Below, in pieces: positions 36,413 to 48,482 of a DNA stretch of 64,000 bases (position 1 is its first letter; each line of letters starts with the position of its first letter). The notes beneath the pieces were generated by a model. It searched no databases, was not told where the DNA came from, and was given only the letters and a program-made list of their open reading frames with translations. The translations under genes were made by a program, and so were the position numbers. The DNA comes from Piper betle (Eukaryota > Streptophyta > Magnoliopsida > Piperales > Piperaceae): NCBI GenBank assembly GCA_033002965.1, contig JAURVB010014978.1, positions 1-64,000 of the forward strand. The letters run 5' to 3'.

Positions 36413-37009
36413 GCAATTTTTTATAATTTTCTCAATTCAAAATAATAAATGAATCGATCATGAACGTGTTGGATTCAAAGTTTTGAAAAAACCAATTCAA
36501 ATGCCTATTATGATTTTTACAACAATATATAAAACACATAGAAGTCAGATTTTATTTGATAAGTCTTTGAATCGAACACCATCAATATATATATAAAAGA
36601 AATATAAATTAGACACTTACCAAGTTCTAGCCTTATGATTAAAAGTATATATTTATTTCATCCAATTTTTTTCATGGCATATTACAAAAAATATTATAAT
36701 GATTGTAAATTTATCTAAAACTACATCGGATAAGGCTCCAATAAATTATTCAAAAAATTTTTAATTTACCATTTTTTAATAATGTCCAATATTTTGTGCA
36801 CCATTTCGGAAAAAAATATTATAAATAATTTTTTGTCTTAGAAATCAAGTCGAGTCAAACTCATAATTTTTTAGATGTAATAAAAAATGATGTGTGTTGA
36901 AAAATAAAAAAATTATTTATACGTTTAAAAAAATTGTCAAGTTTAACATATATATATATATTTTTGTCACGGCTCGGAATGGCCATTAAGCCGGTTCAAT
37001 CTACCTCCT

Positions 37010-37011
<2 letters not shown>
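34748..37011. other. Intergenic between GLO (-) and Ycf20-like gene (+)
   Basis: Should hold the GLO promoter and 5' UTR. 36000-36990 is very AT-rich with TA microsatellites (about 36185-36200 and 36385-36412). No other gene recognised. Confidence 0.5.

Positions 37012-37043
<32 letters not shown>
37012..37043. repeat. (CGC)n microsatellite
   Basis: About ten CGC triplets in the likely first non-coding exon of the Ycf20-like gene. Confidence 0.9.
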
Positions 37044-37046
<3 letters not shown>

Positions 37047-37856
37047 ACCACCACCATCACCGTCCCACCTCTAGATGCCAGCTCTTATCGCCCATTAGAG
37101 GCTGCGCTTCTTCCCCGCGGCCTAGCTTTTTCGGTGACTGTCTGACCCTTCTCTTTTTTGCTTATTTTGGTGCTCGTTCTCGTTCTCTTTGTCGCCATTT
37201 TTGCTGTTCTTAGTTCATAACGCGGGTGTCGGGGGAATTAGATTTTTGAGGTTTTTGGTTGAAGAAAAATCGTTTCTTTGAGGTTGATTCGTGGTGATTC
37301 GTTTGAATTCTGACGTTGAAGCTTGATTCTAGTTAAGTAGAAGTTTCTGATTGACTTCTTCGATGCGGTGGATCGATATTTGTTCTTCGTTACAAGTGTG
37401 AAGACGGTGAGCAACACTCTTGTTTTTGCCTTGTGTTTTTTTTAGATGTCGTATATATGAACAAAGAGAGTGGATAGGGTGATATTTGGTGTGGAAGTTG
37501 TTGTTCGAAGTGAAAGCTGATTCTCATTTAGCTTATAAGCTTGAGTTTTTCAATGTGCTTACTCAAGTGTGAGCAAATGTACTGGATCACTCTGAAACTG
37601 TTAATTCCATAGTACTGTTAGCTCTATCAAAACCTTCAACAATCCGTTGTTGTGATTCTTTGAGCCTTTTGTGACTAGGAAATTATATTACAAATTTATC
37701 TGATCATGTAATATACATAGTCTCAGTTGCTAATCTGGACTTGCCGTTCCTATTACAGGTTTAGCCTGTGAGGTCTTTTTGACAGTTATATGGTTAGGTG
37801 CTGATTACCTAGCTGAGTGGCTCCCCTTCTTTCATCTCGCTTTCTTTGTGGTGTAC

Positions 37857-39007
37857 ATGGCTGCCTTGCCGGTACAATCAGCCGTGCATGTAATTGAGAA
37901 TGCAAGCTCGAATAAATTGTATGTTTGCCCATCAAACTGCTGTACAGAGAGAAGATCCAATGTTGGTACTTTTTGTACAAGAGGGACTACAAATTTCACG
38001 AAAGATGAACCTGTATCTGGAAAGAGGTATGTGCTTTTGTTTCTTCAAGCTTGAAAATGCTCATCTTTTTTTTTGCATTGTATTTATGCAAACTCCATAC
38101 CTTGGTTTAACCTAAAGAACTGCATATGAAATGCATGGCGGGCAGTATTGGAAATGTATCCCGAGTCTGTTTGAGAATCAACGATATAAGAACTTTGAGT
38201 ATGAGTTTTGTCACGTGATATGCATAGGTACAATTTGTTTTTTCCTGAACTGGATTGTTTTATCTTGTAGATGAAGGTTGGCTAGCTTGTAGTCCATAAA
38301 TCATACGTGTTTTGCCCCCAGTTGGGAATTCAAAACTGGTGCCTTGCAATGCTTGCAAGTTAAAAGTACATTTGAGTACTTCCGAATTGAATTGTGCTAT
38401 GTAGGGAAATCCTTCCATTTGATGAGATCTGTATTTAACAAACCTTAGAGACATAGAAATCCCTATATATTGCCTTTCTGTTGCTTAAATACTTTGTTGG
38501 TGTAGGACTTGTGGTTTATTCATTTGTTTCAGCATATTTTGTTCTCTACTTTGAGCAGTAATAGAACAAGGAGACCTAGTTCAAGTATTACTTTTGCCTT
38601 GAATATTGGGAACTCTCCTTGTGATGGTAACCAAGAAAGTTTTGCCGATGGAGAGAGCTCCGGACTTGTTGGAACTGTATGGAAAGAATAGTTGCTGCCG
38701 GCAGTAGGCAGTTGCTTGAAAAGCTCAATGCTGCTAGAAAAAACTTCCTCGTGAAGGTATTTCTTCTACTGCTGGGTTTCTATACCGCCAATGCTTTGGC
38801 AACAATTCTCAGGCAGACAGGTGATTGGGATGTTTTAGTTGCTGGCATTGTAGTGGCAGCCATAGAGGGATGGGAATGCTCATGTACAAAAAGCCAATGT
38901 CGGTCATGGCCAACAATGGGAAACTTCAGTCTTTGGTGATGATTAACTTCTGGAAAGCTGGTATTTGCTTGGGCTTATTTGTTGAAGCCTTTAAACTTGG
39001 AAGTTAG
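37857..39007 (+). CDS. Ycf20-like chloroplast protein, two apparent 1-nt deletions
   Basis: Plant Ycf20 homologues are plastid membrane proteins; one Arabidopsis member affects non-photochemical quenching. Exon 1 (37857-38026) starts [19 protein letters not shown] and holds a transit-like region. Exon 2 (38559-39007) continues [18 protein letters not shown], then [20 protein letters not shown] (membrane segment), [17 protein letters not shown] and [20 protein letters not shown], which are family-typical. Frame is broken twice: TGGAAAGAATAG at 38681 needs one more A to read [10 protein letters not shown], and GAGGGATGG at 38865 needs one more G to read [10 protein letters not shown]. Both lie in homopolymers. 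With both bases restored the length is about 206 aa. A long 5' UTR intron lies upstream (about 37400-37760). Confidence 0.85.
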
Positions 39008-42000
39008 GTTCCAAGTCATTCTTGCCATTGTAATTTACAGTTTTGAAGTTTGGAAGTTTGTGTGTTATGTGTATATTGTTCTATTTTTCATGGTTAAATG
39101 AGATTATTCTGACATCACTTCTCTGCAAATGGCATTGCTTACATAAATTGCTTCATTTACAGTGTGAAATCTGGACACCAACTTCACAAGAGGGAAGGTA
39201 GAGAACTCCCAGATGGACTTCATAGTTTCAAACGAGTTCATACTCACAAACAAAAAGAAAAAAAAACATACACACACACATTGGGGTGGGCGCATAAGCT
39301 TCTGATCGAATTTGGCTTATTGGATTCGACTAAATAAAAATAAATTAAATATAGATATTTTTTTATTTGACTGAATATATGATATTTTTATATCAATAAT
39401 ATAATATTTTTAACATTTGTGAGGTTAATATTGTGTTTTATGAAAATTTCAAATCATGATATACATTAAAATTAATTAAATTTATACATAAAATTTATTA
39501 AAATTAATTATATTTATACATAAAATCGATATTTAATATATAAAATAACTTAAAATAACTTACATAAAAAATAAAAGACATTCTCATATTTAGGAATAGA
39601 ATACTACATTCATATTAACAATCATATCAAACCACTTAATATATAATTAGAATGACCTCAATTAGTATTATAATTTTTTACTAAATTTTCAAAATTTCAC
39701 CATCGTACACATTTCCAAGTCAAAAAATATATAATCAAAGTATAGAAGCTTTAAAGTAATATTTAACATCAAAATGTAATCTAATATTACGTGTACTTCA
39801 AAAATCAAATATTCTAGTAATTAATTCTTCATCTAGATATAACTGACTTACATGAAAAAATATACAAAAAGTTAATTATTTGTAGAAATATTTTACAAAT
39901 ATTAGAAGAATAAAAACTAAATATATCATTCTTACATGCCAATTATAAATATAATCATCAATATATTCTCATTCTTCAATATTCACTATTGTAAACAAAT
40001 TTAATGATGAATTTATTTGTTTATCTACAAGTAAAAAATTTAGTAGCAAGAGAAGAATATATGTTTAAAAATATATCAAATATAAGAAATACATGAATAT
40101 AAGATATGAATTACTTTTATTTTCACTCCTCAACTAATTTTGGGCACGTGTTAAAATTTCAAATATTTTTAGGCTCAAACTATTCATGACTGACTCAATT
40201 GTTTGGCGAATGAATGACTAAAATATTTCGAGTAATTTTTTTCAAAATAGAATATTTTACTATGCTCAATCTCTACCATAATAATATATCAAATTACTCG
40301 CTTACTCCATCTATAAAAAGAACAGATGGTTCATCTAAATAATTTTCCAAATTAATTTATATTAATTCCTTTGATGAACATTACATGATCAAGTTACTTA
40401 GTCTTGCCAATTTCCCATTTAGGCCTCCAAAAGAACAAATAATTTTTAATAGAAGGCTTATTTGATACATATTTAACTATAGATTTCATATAATTCTTAT
40501 TTTTAAAAATTTCATCTTATAATATAATATTTTTTATGTAAATATTTTTTTAAAAAATTAATTTTAATTTTTATGTTAATTAACACGAGAGGAACTAAAA
40601 AAATAATTATATAAATAAAATATTAATTATTCATGACAAAAATAATATTTATAATAAAATAATAAAATAATAAAATAATAAAATAAATATTAAATAAAAA
40701 TAATTTTTAATATTAAATATGACCAGACCGAAGAATGAACAACGCACACACAATGGCAGAGAAATCAGTTAATCGTTTATTGCAACTGACGAGAATCACG
40801 GGTGGAATAAATTCGCCAGAGCCTTCAATTTGAGGGACCCCAAAGCCAAGCTCTTGTCTGTATCCTGTTATATTATATCACATGCTCCTGTCCCATACAT
40901 GGATATATCTTCAAGAAAACTGCACTTATATTACATCTAATCATCATCCAAAACCATAACAGCAGGAAGCTTTGCTGATAGAACACTGTTTATCTTCTTC
41001 GGACCATCTCCTTCAAAAGTTGCATATCAGATCATGAACCAATTATGTATAACAATGGCAGAGCTACCCTTAAATCTTAATAAACTTGGGCTCTTGGGCA
41101 CAAAAAGAATGATCCTGCAGCTGCAAAGAGAGACTATTATTCAATTCATCTTTGGAAACTTCTCAAGGAGATATCTGTGGGTGACCTGATTTGTACACTA
41201 AATAATACACGACCCTACTGATTCTACATATTCTTGCTCCAAGAGAAGATATCAAGGAAACACAGGAAAAAAAATAGCACCATTAAGCATATAAGCAAAT
41301 GTAGTTAACACTGTAGTAATTAGCATAGTAACATTTCCCGAGGCTTCTTACTGTTAGATTTTGAACGTATATATACAGGTATATAATTGTATTATATGTT
41401 ATTAATAAGGTTTAGGCTTAAATTAAATTGATCTATTAAAATTAAAGTTAATAGGTTATTAATATTTAAGATAAATATGTGGAGATACCATATATTTAAG
41501 ATGAGTATGGATAAATATATGTAGATATCGTTTTTGTAATCTCTAATTTATGATGGGTTGAATTGAAATTATGAAAGATAAGAATAAATATGGTTATACG
41601 AATAAATACAGTTATGGTCCCCGAATTCGCACCGTTATTTTTCTTTTCTGGTATCCCATTATTCAGGAACTTTGGCCTTGGAAAACCGGTATAAAATTTG
41701 AAAATCAAATCAGAAAAATCAAAGAATTGCTTTACTATTATGGATCTATGTACGTTTCTGTTATTAAATTTATTTTCTTAATGATTTGATACGAAGAAGG
41801 TTTTATTGACGATGGTTTTATCATTTATGTAATTTTGGTTAAAGTTTTAAAAAAATTTTATTCAAACACTTACATCATAAAACCGAGAGTGTGCTTACAA
41901 CAACACCTATTGTGAAACAACAGATTCTGATGGTTTTGAATGAAGAGGACTTCATTGATTGTCATGGGCCTCATGGCCAAAATTTTGGAATTGACATAAC

Positions 42001-42889
42001 TCAAGCAGTGTCAGAAAACAAAATCTTTGAAATTTAAGAAAGACAACTTCACATGATTGCTGTCCAAACGGATCTTTAAGCTTTACCTGGCCTTTGTCAG
42101 CAACAAAATAGTAGAAGTCTTAGGGTATCAATAGGAGCAATCGTCGGCAACTTAACTTACCAATGAAAACCCAGCTTTGCTTTAGAAAACAAATATTGGA
42201 AAAAAAAGATGCATTTTCCCAGTTATCTTCATGTATTTTTTTCTCATAACAAAGCTTTCAGGGAGATTTTGGGCCAAAAATCTTAACAGATCAATTCCAA
42301 ATCAAGCATTTACAGAATTAATCTTCTTATTCAATTATGTCCATAAGAATCTCTCCATACCATATTCACAAACGTGAATGCACAATGACAAGTATATATA
42401 TAACATCCTCTCACACACATAAACCTGTACAGATTGGTAGTACTTGAAGTGACAATAAGCAGAAACTTGTGACAATTCATTACAGTAATAAGATGGACCA
42501 AAGAACTAAATGGAGTCAAATAACGTACAAATCAAACAATCTAAACAAGAGCATAAACCAAAACATTTATCCAATTCCCTCCCATATCCATGACACCACA
42601 TGCCAGTCAAAAAATAACATTCTAGTTATAACATTCTCTTGGAGCCATATATATAACAAAGTATTCGGCAAATTTTGCACCACATTTCCACTCAAAGAAA
42701 TAGATTACAGCATAAAACCAGGCTGGACTGGCTGCATTCTATGAAATTAAGAGAGAAAAAAACAAAGTGATTCAAGAACAAGTTAAAAGACAACAATAAT
42801 TGCAGGATAGAATTCCTACATACACATTTCCCTCCAACATAGAAATACAAGTTTATGATCAAGACATTGTTAAGAAGCTAACCTCACTA
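39008..42889. other. Intergenic, AT-rich
   Basis: 39280-40720 is extremely AT-rich and without genes. 41350-41880 starts TGTTAGATTTTGAACG and might be an old LTR or MITE, but I could not find its other end. 42330-42890 should contain the BIR2-like 3' UTR. Confidence 0.5.
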
Positions 42890-44687
42890 TCACTTTTCTG
42901 CATCATTTCTACCAAACATCAGAGGAAACTCCTCATCATTCTCCAAGAAATCGCCGGCGCCGCATATCGACCTCAGGGATTGATAAACATTATCTAGAGA
43001 AGGCCTGTCCTTGGGCCTGGAAGCAACACAAGCACAGGCGGCCTTCAAGACCTGCAGAATCTGATCATCATGCCCCTTCCCCCACAAACACCTATCAACC
43101 ACCTCCCTAATCCTACCAGCCATGGAGCAGTAATTCACCCAATCCACCAAATTGCCCTTAAACACCTCCCCCCAAAGCTCACGTCCAATGGCTTCTGCCC
43201 AGTGACCAGCTCAAGAAGAACCACACCAAACCCATAAACGTCACCTTTAATGGAGGCCACCAGAGTGCTAGCATACTCGGGAGCAACGTACCCAAAGTCT
43301 CCAAAATCACCGTGTATGAAAGTGCTTGCATTCTTCTCCAATGGCGCCATCAATTTAGCTAGACCAAAGTCTGTGATCCTCGCAATATAGTCCTCATCGA
43401 TCAGTATGGCGTTGGAGCTAATGTTCTGATGCAGCACCGGCGGCATGAACCCGTGGTGCAGCCATGCCAGCCCCCTCGCCGCCCCGGCGGCGACTCGCCG
43501 GCGTGTCGTCCAGTCCAACGCCGGCGAGGGGGAGTGGAGGAGGGAGGCGAGAGTGCCGTGGGGCATGTGCTTGTAGACGAGGAGCTTCTCGTCTTGGACG
43601 GCGCAGTAGCCGAGCAGGGGCACGAGGTTGGGGTGGCGGAGATGGCCGAGGCCGACCATCTCCGCCTTGAACTGCTTCTCTTGCAGCCGGCAAGAGATCA
43701 ACCGCTTGACCGACAATGCCGAGCCGTCGGGGAGGACGGCGAGGTAGGAGGTCCCCGTCCTGCTACTGGTGATGGCGTTTTGTGGTGAGAAGTTGTTCGT
43801 GGAGGAGATGAGGTCAGCAAGCCGGAGCTTTGTTATAGGCTTGTGGAATAGGACAACCATGGCCAGCTTGTTGCGGCGGAGCACGTTGGTCCAGGGGGAG
43901 GCGGTTTTCCGGAGGCGGGGGAGAAGAGCCACCGCCAGTCGGCGAAGCAGAGGAGGAGGGAGACGGCGGCGCCGACAACGCCGGCGGCGACGATGACGAC
44001 CAAGCTCCGGCGGCCGAGCTTGGAGCACGGGGAGCGGACGGCGGCGCCGCAGAGGCGGTCGTTGCCGGAAAAGCCGGCAGGGTCGAAGGCGGCGAGGAAG
44101 GCCGGCGCGGCGCCGGCGAGGCGGTTGTTGGCAGCGGAGAACCTCTTGAGGCGGGTCAGCCGGGCGAGGTCGGGCGGTATGCCGCCGGTGAGGCGGTTGT
44201 CATCGAGGCGGAGGGAGTTGAGATACTTGCAGTCGGCAAGCTCCGGCGGGATATCGCCGGAAAGCTGGTTGCTTGACACGTCGAGGTGGACGAGGTACGG
44301 CAGCCACCGGCAGAGCTCCGGCGGGAATCCGCCGGCCAGCCGGTTACCGGAAAGATCCAGGCTGTTAATCGACGGGCAGTACTGGAGCGCAGCCGGTATG
44401 CCGGAGCTACCGTTTCCGTCGCCGGCGCCGGCAAGATTCATGCTTGGCAGCCGGAGGTCGATGATGCGGTTCTCCTGGTTGTTCCAGCAGGTGACGCCGA
44501 CGAAGTTGCAGATGAAGCCGACCTCGGCGGTGGCGTTGGAGAATCGCCATGAGGAGAGCTTGCCGTCGCTGTCCACCAACCAGCTCTTCACTCCCTGCAA
44601 GCACTTGATATCGTCTTCCTTGACCGCCGGATCTGCAACCACCGCAACAACGAAGAAGACGAGCAAGCCAAGCCCAAGGGGGCTCAT
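42890..44687 (-). CDS. BIR2: BIR2-like LRR receptor pseudokinase, two apparent 1-nt deletions
   Basis: BIR2-type receptors bind the co-receptor BAK1 at the plasma membrane and hold back immune signalling. Intronless. Signal peptide MSPLGLGLLVFFVVAVVADP; LRR N-terminal cap (GVKSWLVDSDGKLSSWRFSN); about four LRRs (LDLSGNRLAGGFPPEL, LDVSSNQLSGDIPPEL, LRLDDNRLTGGIPPDL); transmembrane stretch LVVIVAAGVVGAAVSLLL; kinase domain from KPITKLRLADLISSTNNFS. The catalytic loop reads VLHQNISSNAILID in place of HRD..N, as in BIR2, so it is a pseudokinase. ITDFGLAKLM and KGDVYGFGVVLLELVTGQKP are present. Frame shifts at 43917-43921 (run of five C, six expected) and 43168-43173 (run of six G, seven expected) split the ORF; each is a single missing base. 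With both restored the length is about 599 aa. Start chosen at 44687 because it begins the signal peptide. Very GC-rich compared with neighbours. Confidence 0.88.
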
Positions 44688-46334
44688 TCCTCGTTGCAAA
44701 AATCGGAGCTTTCTTGGGTTGGAGGTTGGAGGTTGGAGGTTGGAGGGGACGTGTGGGAATGTGGGAAATGTGAAATAGGAGGTGGGGAGTAATGGGTAGA
44801 TCAAGATGCGATAAAAGGTGAAGGAGGTAATGCGTTGGAGCTACTGGTGATACAGGGAGAGTGGCTGTGGGAGAAGGTGGAAGATGATGGAGAGCAGATT
44901 GACTACCCTGGGGTAAATGAAATGGCAGAGACTGTGGTGAAGAAAATGGTTAAGAGAGGAGACATTGAAAATGTTATATATCGCTCTGCTACTCTATATG
45001 GTTCTTCTAGCTATCTCTCGTGACTCTTGAACTTCTCCACTGATTGAACAAAGTGACCAAACTATGATCTTCCACAATCGACAGTCAAATACAGCAGGAA
45101 GCACAGTATGGAAACATGGAAAGTGGAAAGATTTGGGAGAGACTTTTAGATTGTGTTAGGACTTGGGTGCTGTGTAATTTATTCTTTGACGCCTCTCAAG
45201 TCTTTACATTTGCACCACTTTTTGTGGTTTGTCAAGGATATTACAGCACTTTGAAGGCAAATATGATGATATATTTTGTAATTAGTGTAATCTTGATTTT
45301 GGGGGGAGAAGGAAAGCGGAGAGTTTTGGGAGACTTTGGATAGATTGTGTTTGTTGTGTTCGGAAATTGCAATGGGTGTTTTTTATGAACTCCATTTGCA
45401 TATTATTAATCAGTTTTAATTTTTATCGCATTTCCATGAATGGGTACAAGAATAGTTGCATGAAAAAAATACATCATTAATAATTATGCTTTTTGAAAAA
45501 CTGTTACAACTGTTTACTAGTGACTGATAATTCTTGGAAGAGAAGGTAAAACTGTCGCTCTTAAAATAACTACTGATCTATTATTAAAATCTTTTGTAGT
45601 ATGGTACTCTGATCTCCTTAATCTGACCATTCTCTAGACTCTACAATCTCCACCACTTGTGGAAATTACAGCATTTGAAAGTCATGTATTTGGATGGGGA
45701 GAATTACTGCATTGATGAACTCTTGGTATAGGGGGAAGGAAAAAGTAAGGGGGGACAAAATGATGGAGCATCAACCTGGCTACTTTCATGGAAGTTTCAT
45801 GTGTTTTTCAGGTTGTTGAGCTAAGCATTGGCATTCAGGGCACCAGTGCCATTTCTCAACTTGCAGTTAGGCTTTTTGGAATTATAATCAGAATATACTA
45901 AGGTGTACTTGGCATTAACAAATCGCTTTGGGACTAAATATTCTGTAGAAAAGGTCTTTCACAGTAAAAGAGATTGTCACTGGAGTAACACAACTTGGTT
46001 GAAGACTAGATTTTGATTCCAGAAGACAACCTCATGTTTCCAAGTTTGTCATTGAAGATGTGCTCACTCTATACTAGGAGGACTTGACCTTCAAGAAAGT
46101 TTAACATCCTTTCCAATCATGTATTTTAACTTCTATCTTGTGTTTTTTTTTATGTTCAACATAGAGGGCAAAAAAAATGCAGACAATTTTTAGATGGTGT
46201 CCATGGAAAGCTTCAGAATCAGAAGTAGACATGGATGCAGTGGCCCACTTCAAAGTAGGAGAAAAAAATCTACGAACAGATATTTGCTCACTGTAATGCC
46301 ATTGTATGTGCTCAAGCTAGCAAGTTCCAAAGTC
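44688..46334. other. Intergenic between BIR2-like (-) and RbcX (+)
   Basis: Divergent promoter region of both genes. A GGTTGGAGGTTGGAGGTTGG triplication lies at about 44719-44740 in the BIR2 leader. No other gene recognised. Confidence 0.5.
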
Positions 46335-47862
46335 ATGGCTTCCCCCGCACTCCCTACTGCTTTCCTTCCCTCCAAAACTCGAGTCAACGGAAGATCCATC
46401 TTCCCCTACTTCTTACCACCATCTCCTCCCTTTCCTTCCTCTAGGCGCTCCTCCTCTTTCACAACTCCACAGTGCCAAAAGATGTATGTTCCTGGTGAGT
46501 CTTTGAGTTCTCTTTCTGTTACAAATCAATGGAAAAGATGGTTTGTTTTGGATGCTTGCTTGAAGGGTTTTGTGGGGTTTTTGATGGTAGGATTCGGCGA
46601 GGCGTCGCCGGAGACAAAGGCGGCCACCAACCTACATGACTTCTTCACCTACCTCGCCGTCAAGATCGTCCTTGCGCAGCTTGAGGTGATTGAATTTTTC
46701 CTGATGAAGTATTATCTGTTCATGTCTGAATAGATTTCATGTTGCGCCTATGATTAGTAAGTTGACGCAAACTTGAAATACCTGGATTTGTGTATGACAC
46801 AATCACATTAGATGAGAGGTTGTGCAGTGATTGCTAAGATAGCGAGTGTGTTTCTTCTCAGTTGATAGTGTGAAAATCCATCTTGTAATTTGTGTTTGTT
46901 GAGTTCTCAGTAACAACAAGCTAAACATTTGCTTTCAACATACTATTGTTTGATACATTTGGGAAATTATAGATGATGATGAGGACGATGATGATGGCGA
47001 TAACGATATTTTTTTCTTTCAACATATTATTGTTCTTGATGATTACAGCTTCTTCTTGAGCAGAGTTATAACCCTGAGGCACATGAGGAATTGATGGAAT
47101 TCATCTCAAAAAATTCTCTAAACAAAGGAGACAAGTTCTGTGCTAAGTTGATGCGTGAATCGTCAAGGCACCAGGCTCTGGGTATATTATTCATCTTTTG
47201 CAGCTCTGATATATTACATTATAGGGAGTTTATGTTGGAGTTATCAAGCAGCAATAATGCTGATGAGTATCTGAATCAATTGATGACAGATAATTAGAAT
47301 TTGCATCGTACTTGGTTTAACAATGGTCATTTTTACTTCATAATGGCAATTTAAGTTTAACTTGTTAAAACAGAATTAGTTTTTAGCTACAATCAATCTA
47401 GAATTCACTAGTGAATTTTGTAGGAAAATTTGTTTGAAAAAAATAAAATGCATCAAAGCTTTTCTAACATTTTGTTTTTTGTTTTCGATATTTGGCAGCT
47501 CTTCGTATACTTGAGGTTAGTTTTTACAATTTTGTTCTGATGGGATTCTGAGCTGCAACAGTAGTTGCAAATTTATTCATCGATTAACATCATCGTTCAC
47601 CTTTTGAAATTCAGGTTAGATCTGCATATTGTAAAAGAGATTTTGAGTGGGATAATTTAAAACGGGTAGCTTGTAAGGTTTGAATCCTTCCTCTTATTTG
47701 CTCAATTCAGTAATTTGAAAATCATGGCTATCCTGCAGACAATTTATCAAAGCATCATTTACTAATTCTACCTTTTCCCTCTCGCAGATTGTTGATGAAT
47801 CTAACACCAGATTGATGAGAGATTATGTTCTTGAGACAAGCCATTTAGAAGAGCAGAAATGA
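46335..47862 (+). CDS. RBCX1: RbcX, Rubisco assembly chaperone (chloroplast)
   Basis: RbcX dimers bind the C-terminal peptide of the Rubisco large subunit and help L8 core assembly in the stroma. Six exons in phase: 46335-46494, 46591-46685, 47049-47181, 47499-47515, 47615-47677 and 47788-47862, giving 180 aa. Start at 46335 (MASPALPTAFLPSKTR) gives a Ser/Pro-rich, basic transit peptide; an earlier in-frame start at 46194 would only lengthen it. The mature part has MYVPGFGEASPETKAATNLH, SYNPEAHEELMEFISKNSLN, GDKFCAKLMRESSRHQ, RILEVRSAYCKRDFEWDN and ESNTRLMRDYVLETSHLEEQ. The MYVPGFGEASPE start of the domain favours the RbcX1 type over RbcX2. Exon 4 is only 17 nt. No disruption seen. Confidence 0.95.
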
Positions 47863-48482
47863 TGCTGTTTATCTCTGCCTTTCTTTTTCACCGCCCCTTC
47901 AAAGTTTGATGCATCAGTAATATTGTAAAAAGCTGCATATCTTTACACTAATGATGCAACATGTACAACAATAGCAACCATGACTGCTCCAAGAAAGAAC
48001 TATGGCCTTTTGTAAGGTGCACAAGCAGATACTTGAGTATTGCTGTGAAGTTGAATATACAAGATAAATAGGTACAGTGATGCAAAAAAAATGGTTTATA
48101 CACAAGTTTGGTCTTTGTCCTTCCATTCTTATTTGAGACCAGACAAATCAATACTGAATTGTACAGTATATTTGCAAATAGCTAATGGCCATAATGGCCT
48201 ACAACCACAATACCAGAGACAAAAAATTCCGCAGAAATATAAAGATCATTCCTGTGTTTTCGATTAATATAAATGATACAGAAACCAGGGTGGCGTATAC
48301 AACACTGTTGATAAAAGTTTAGAAAATACAAGCACGTTATTTCCTTTTACTATTTAAATGTAATATCTTAAAATGAACAAAAGCAGGGCGTCTGGTTCTG
48401 AAAATCATTAACAACGGAACATACATCTGGTTAAAGTCTATGACTAACAATCTTTACAAGAACATTCACATAGAAATGTCTG

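Noticed and set aside
41351..41880. Possible solo LTR or copia-like LTR beginning TGTTAG
   Set aside because: No matching second end, target duplication or related copy was found in the window.
43993..44778. 261-codon plus-strand ORF opposite the BIR2-like gene
   Set aside because: Antisense shadow of a GC-rich LRR coding region; no motif, and the minus strand gives clear LRRs.
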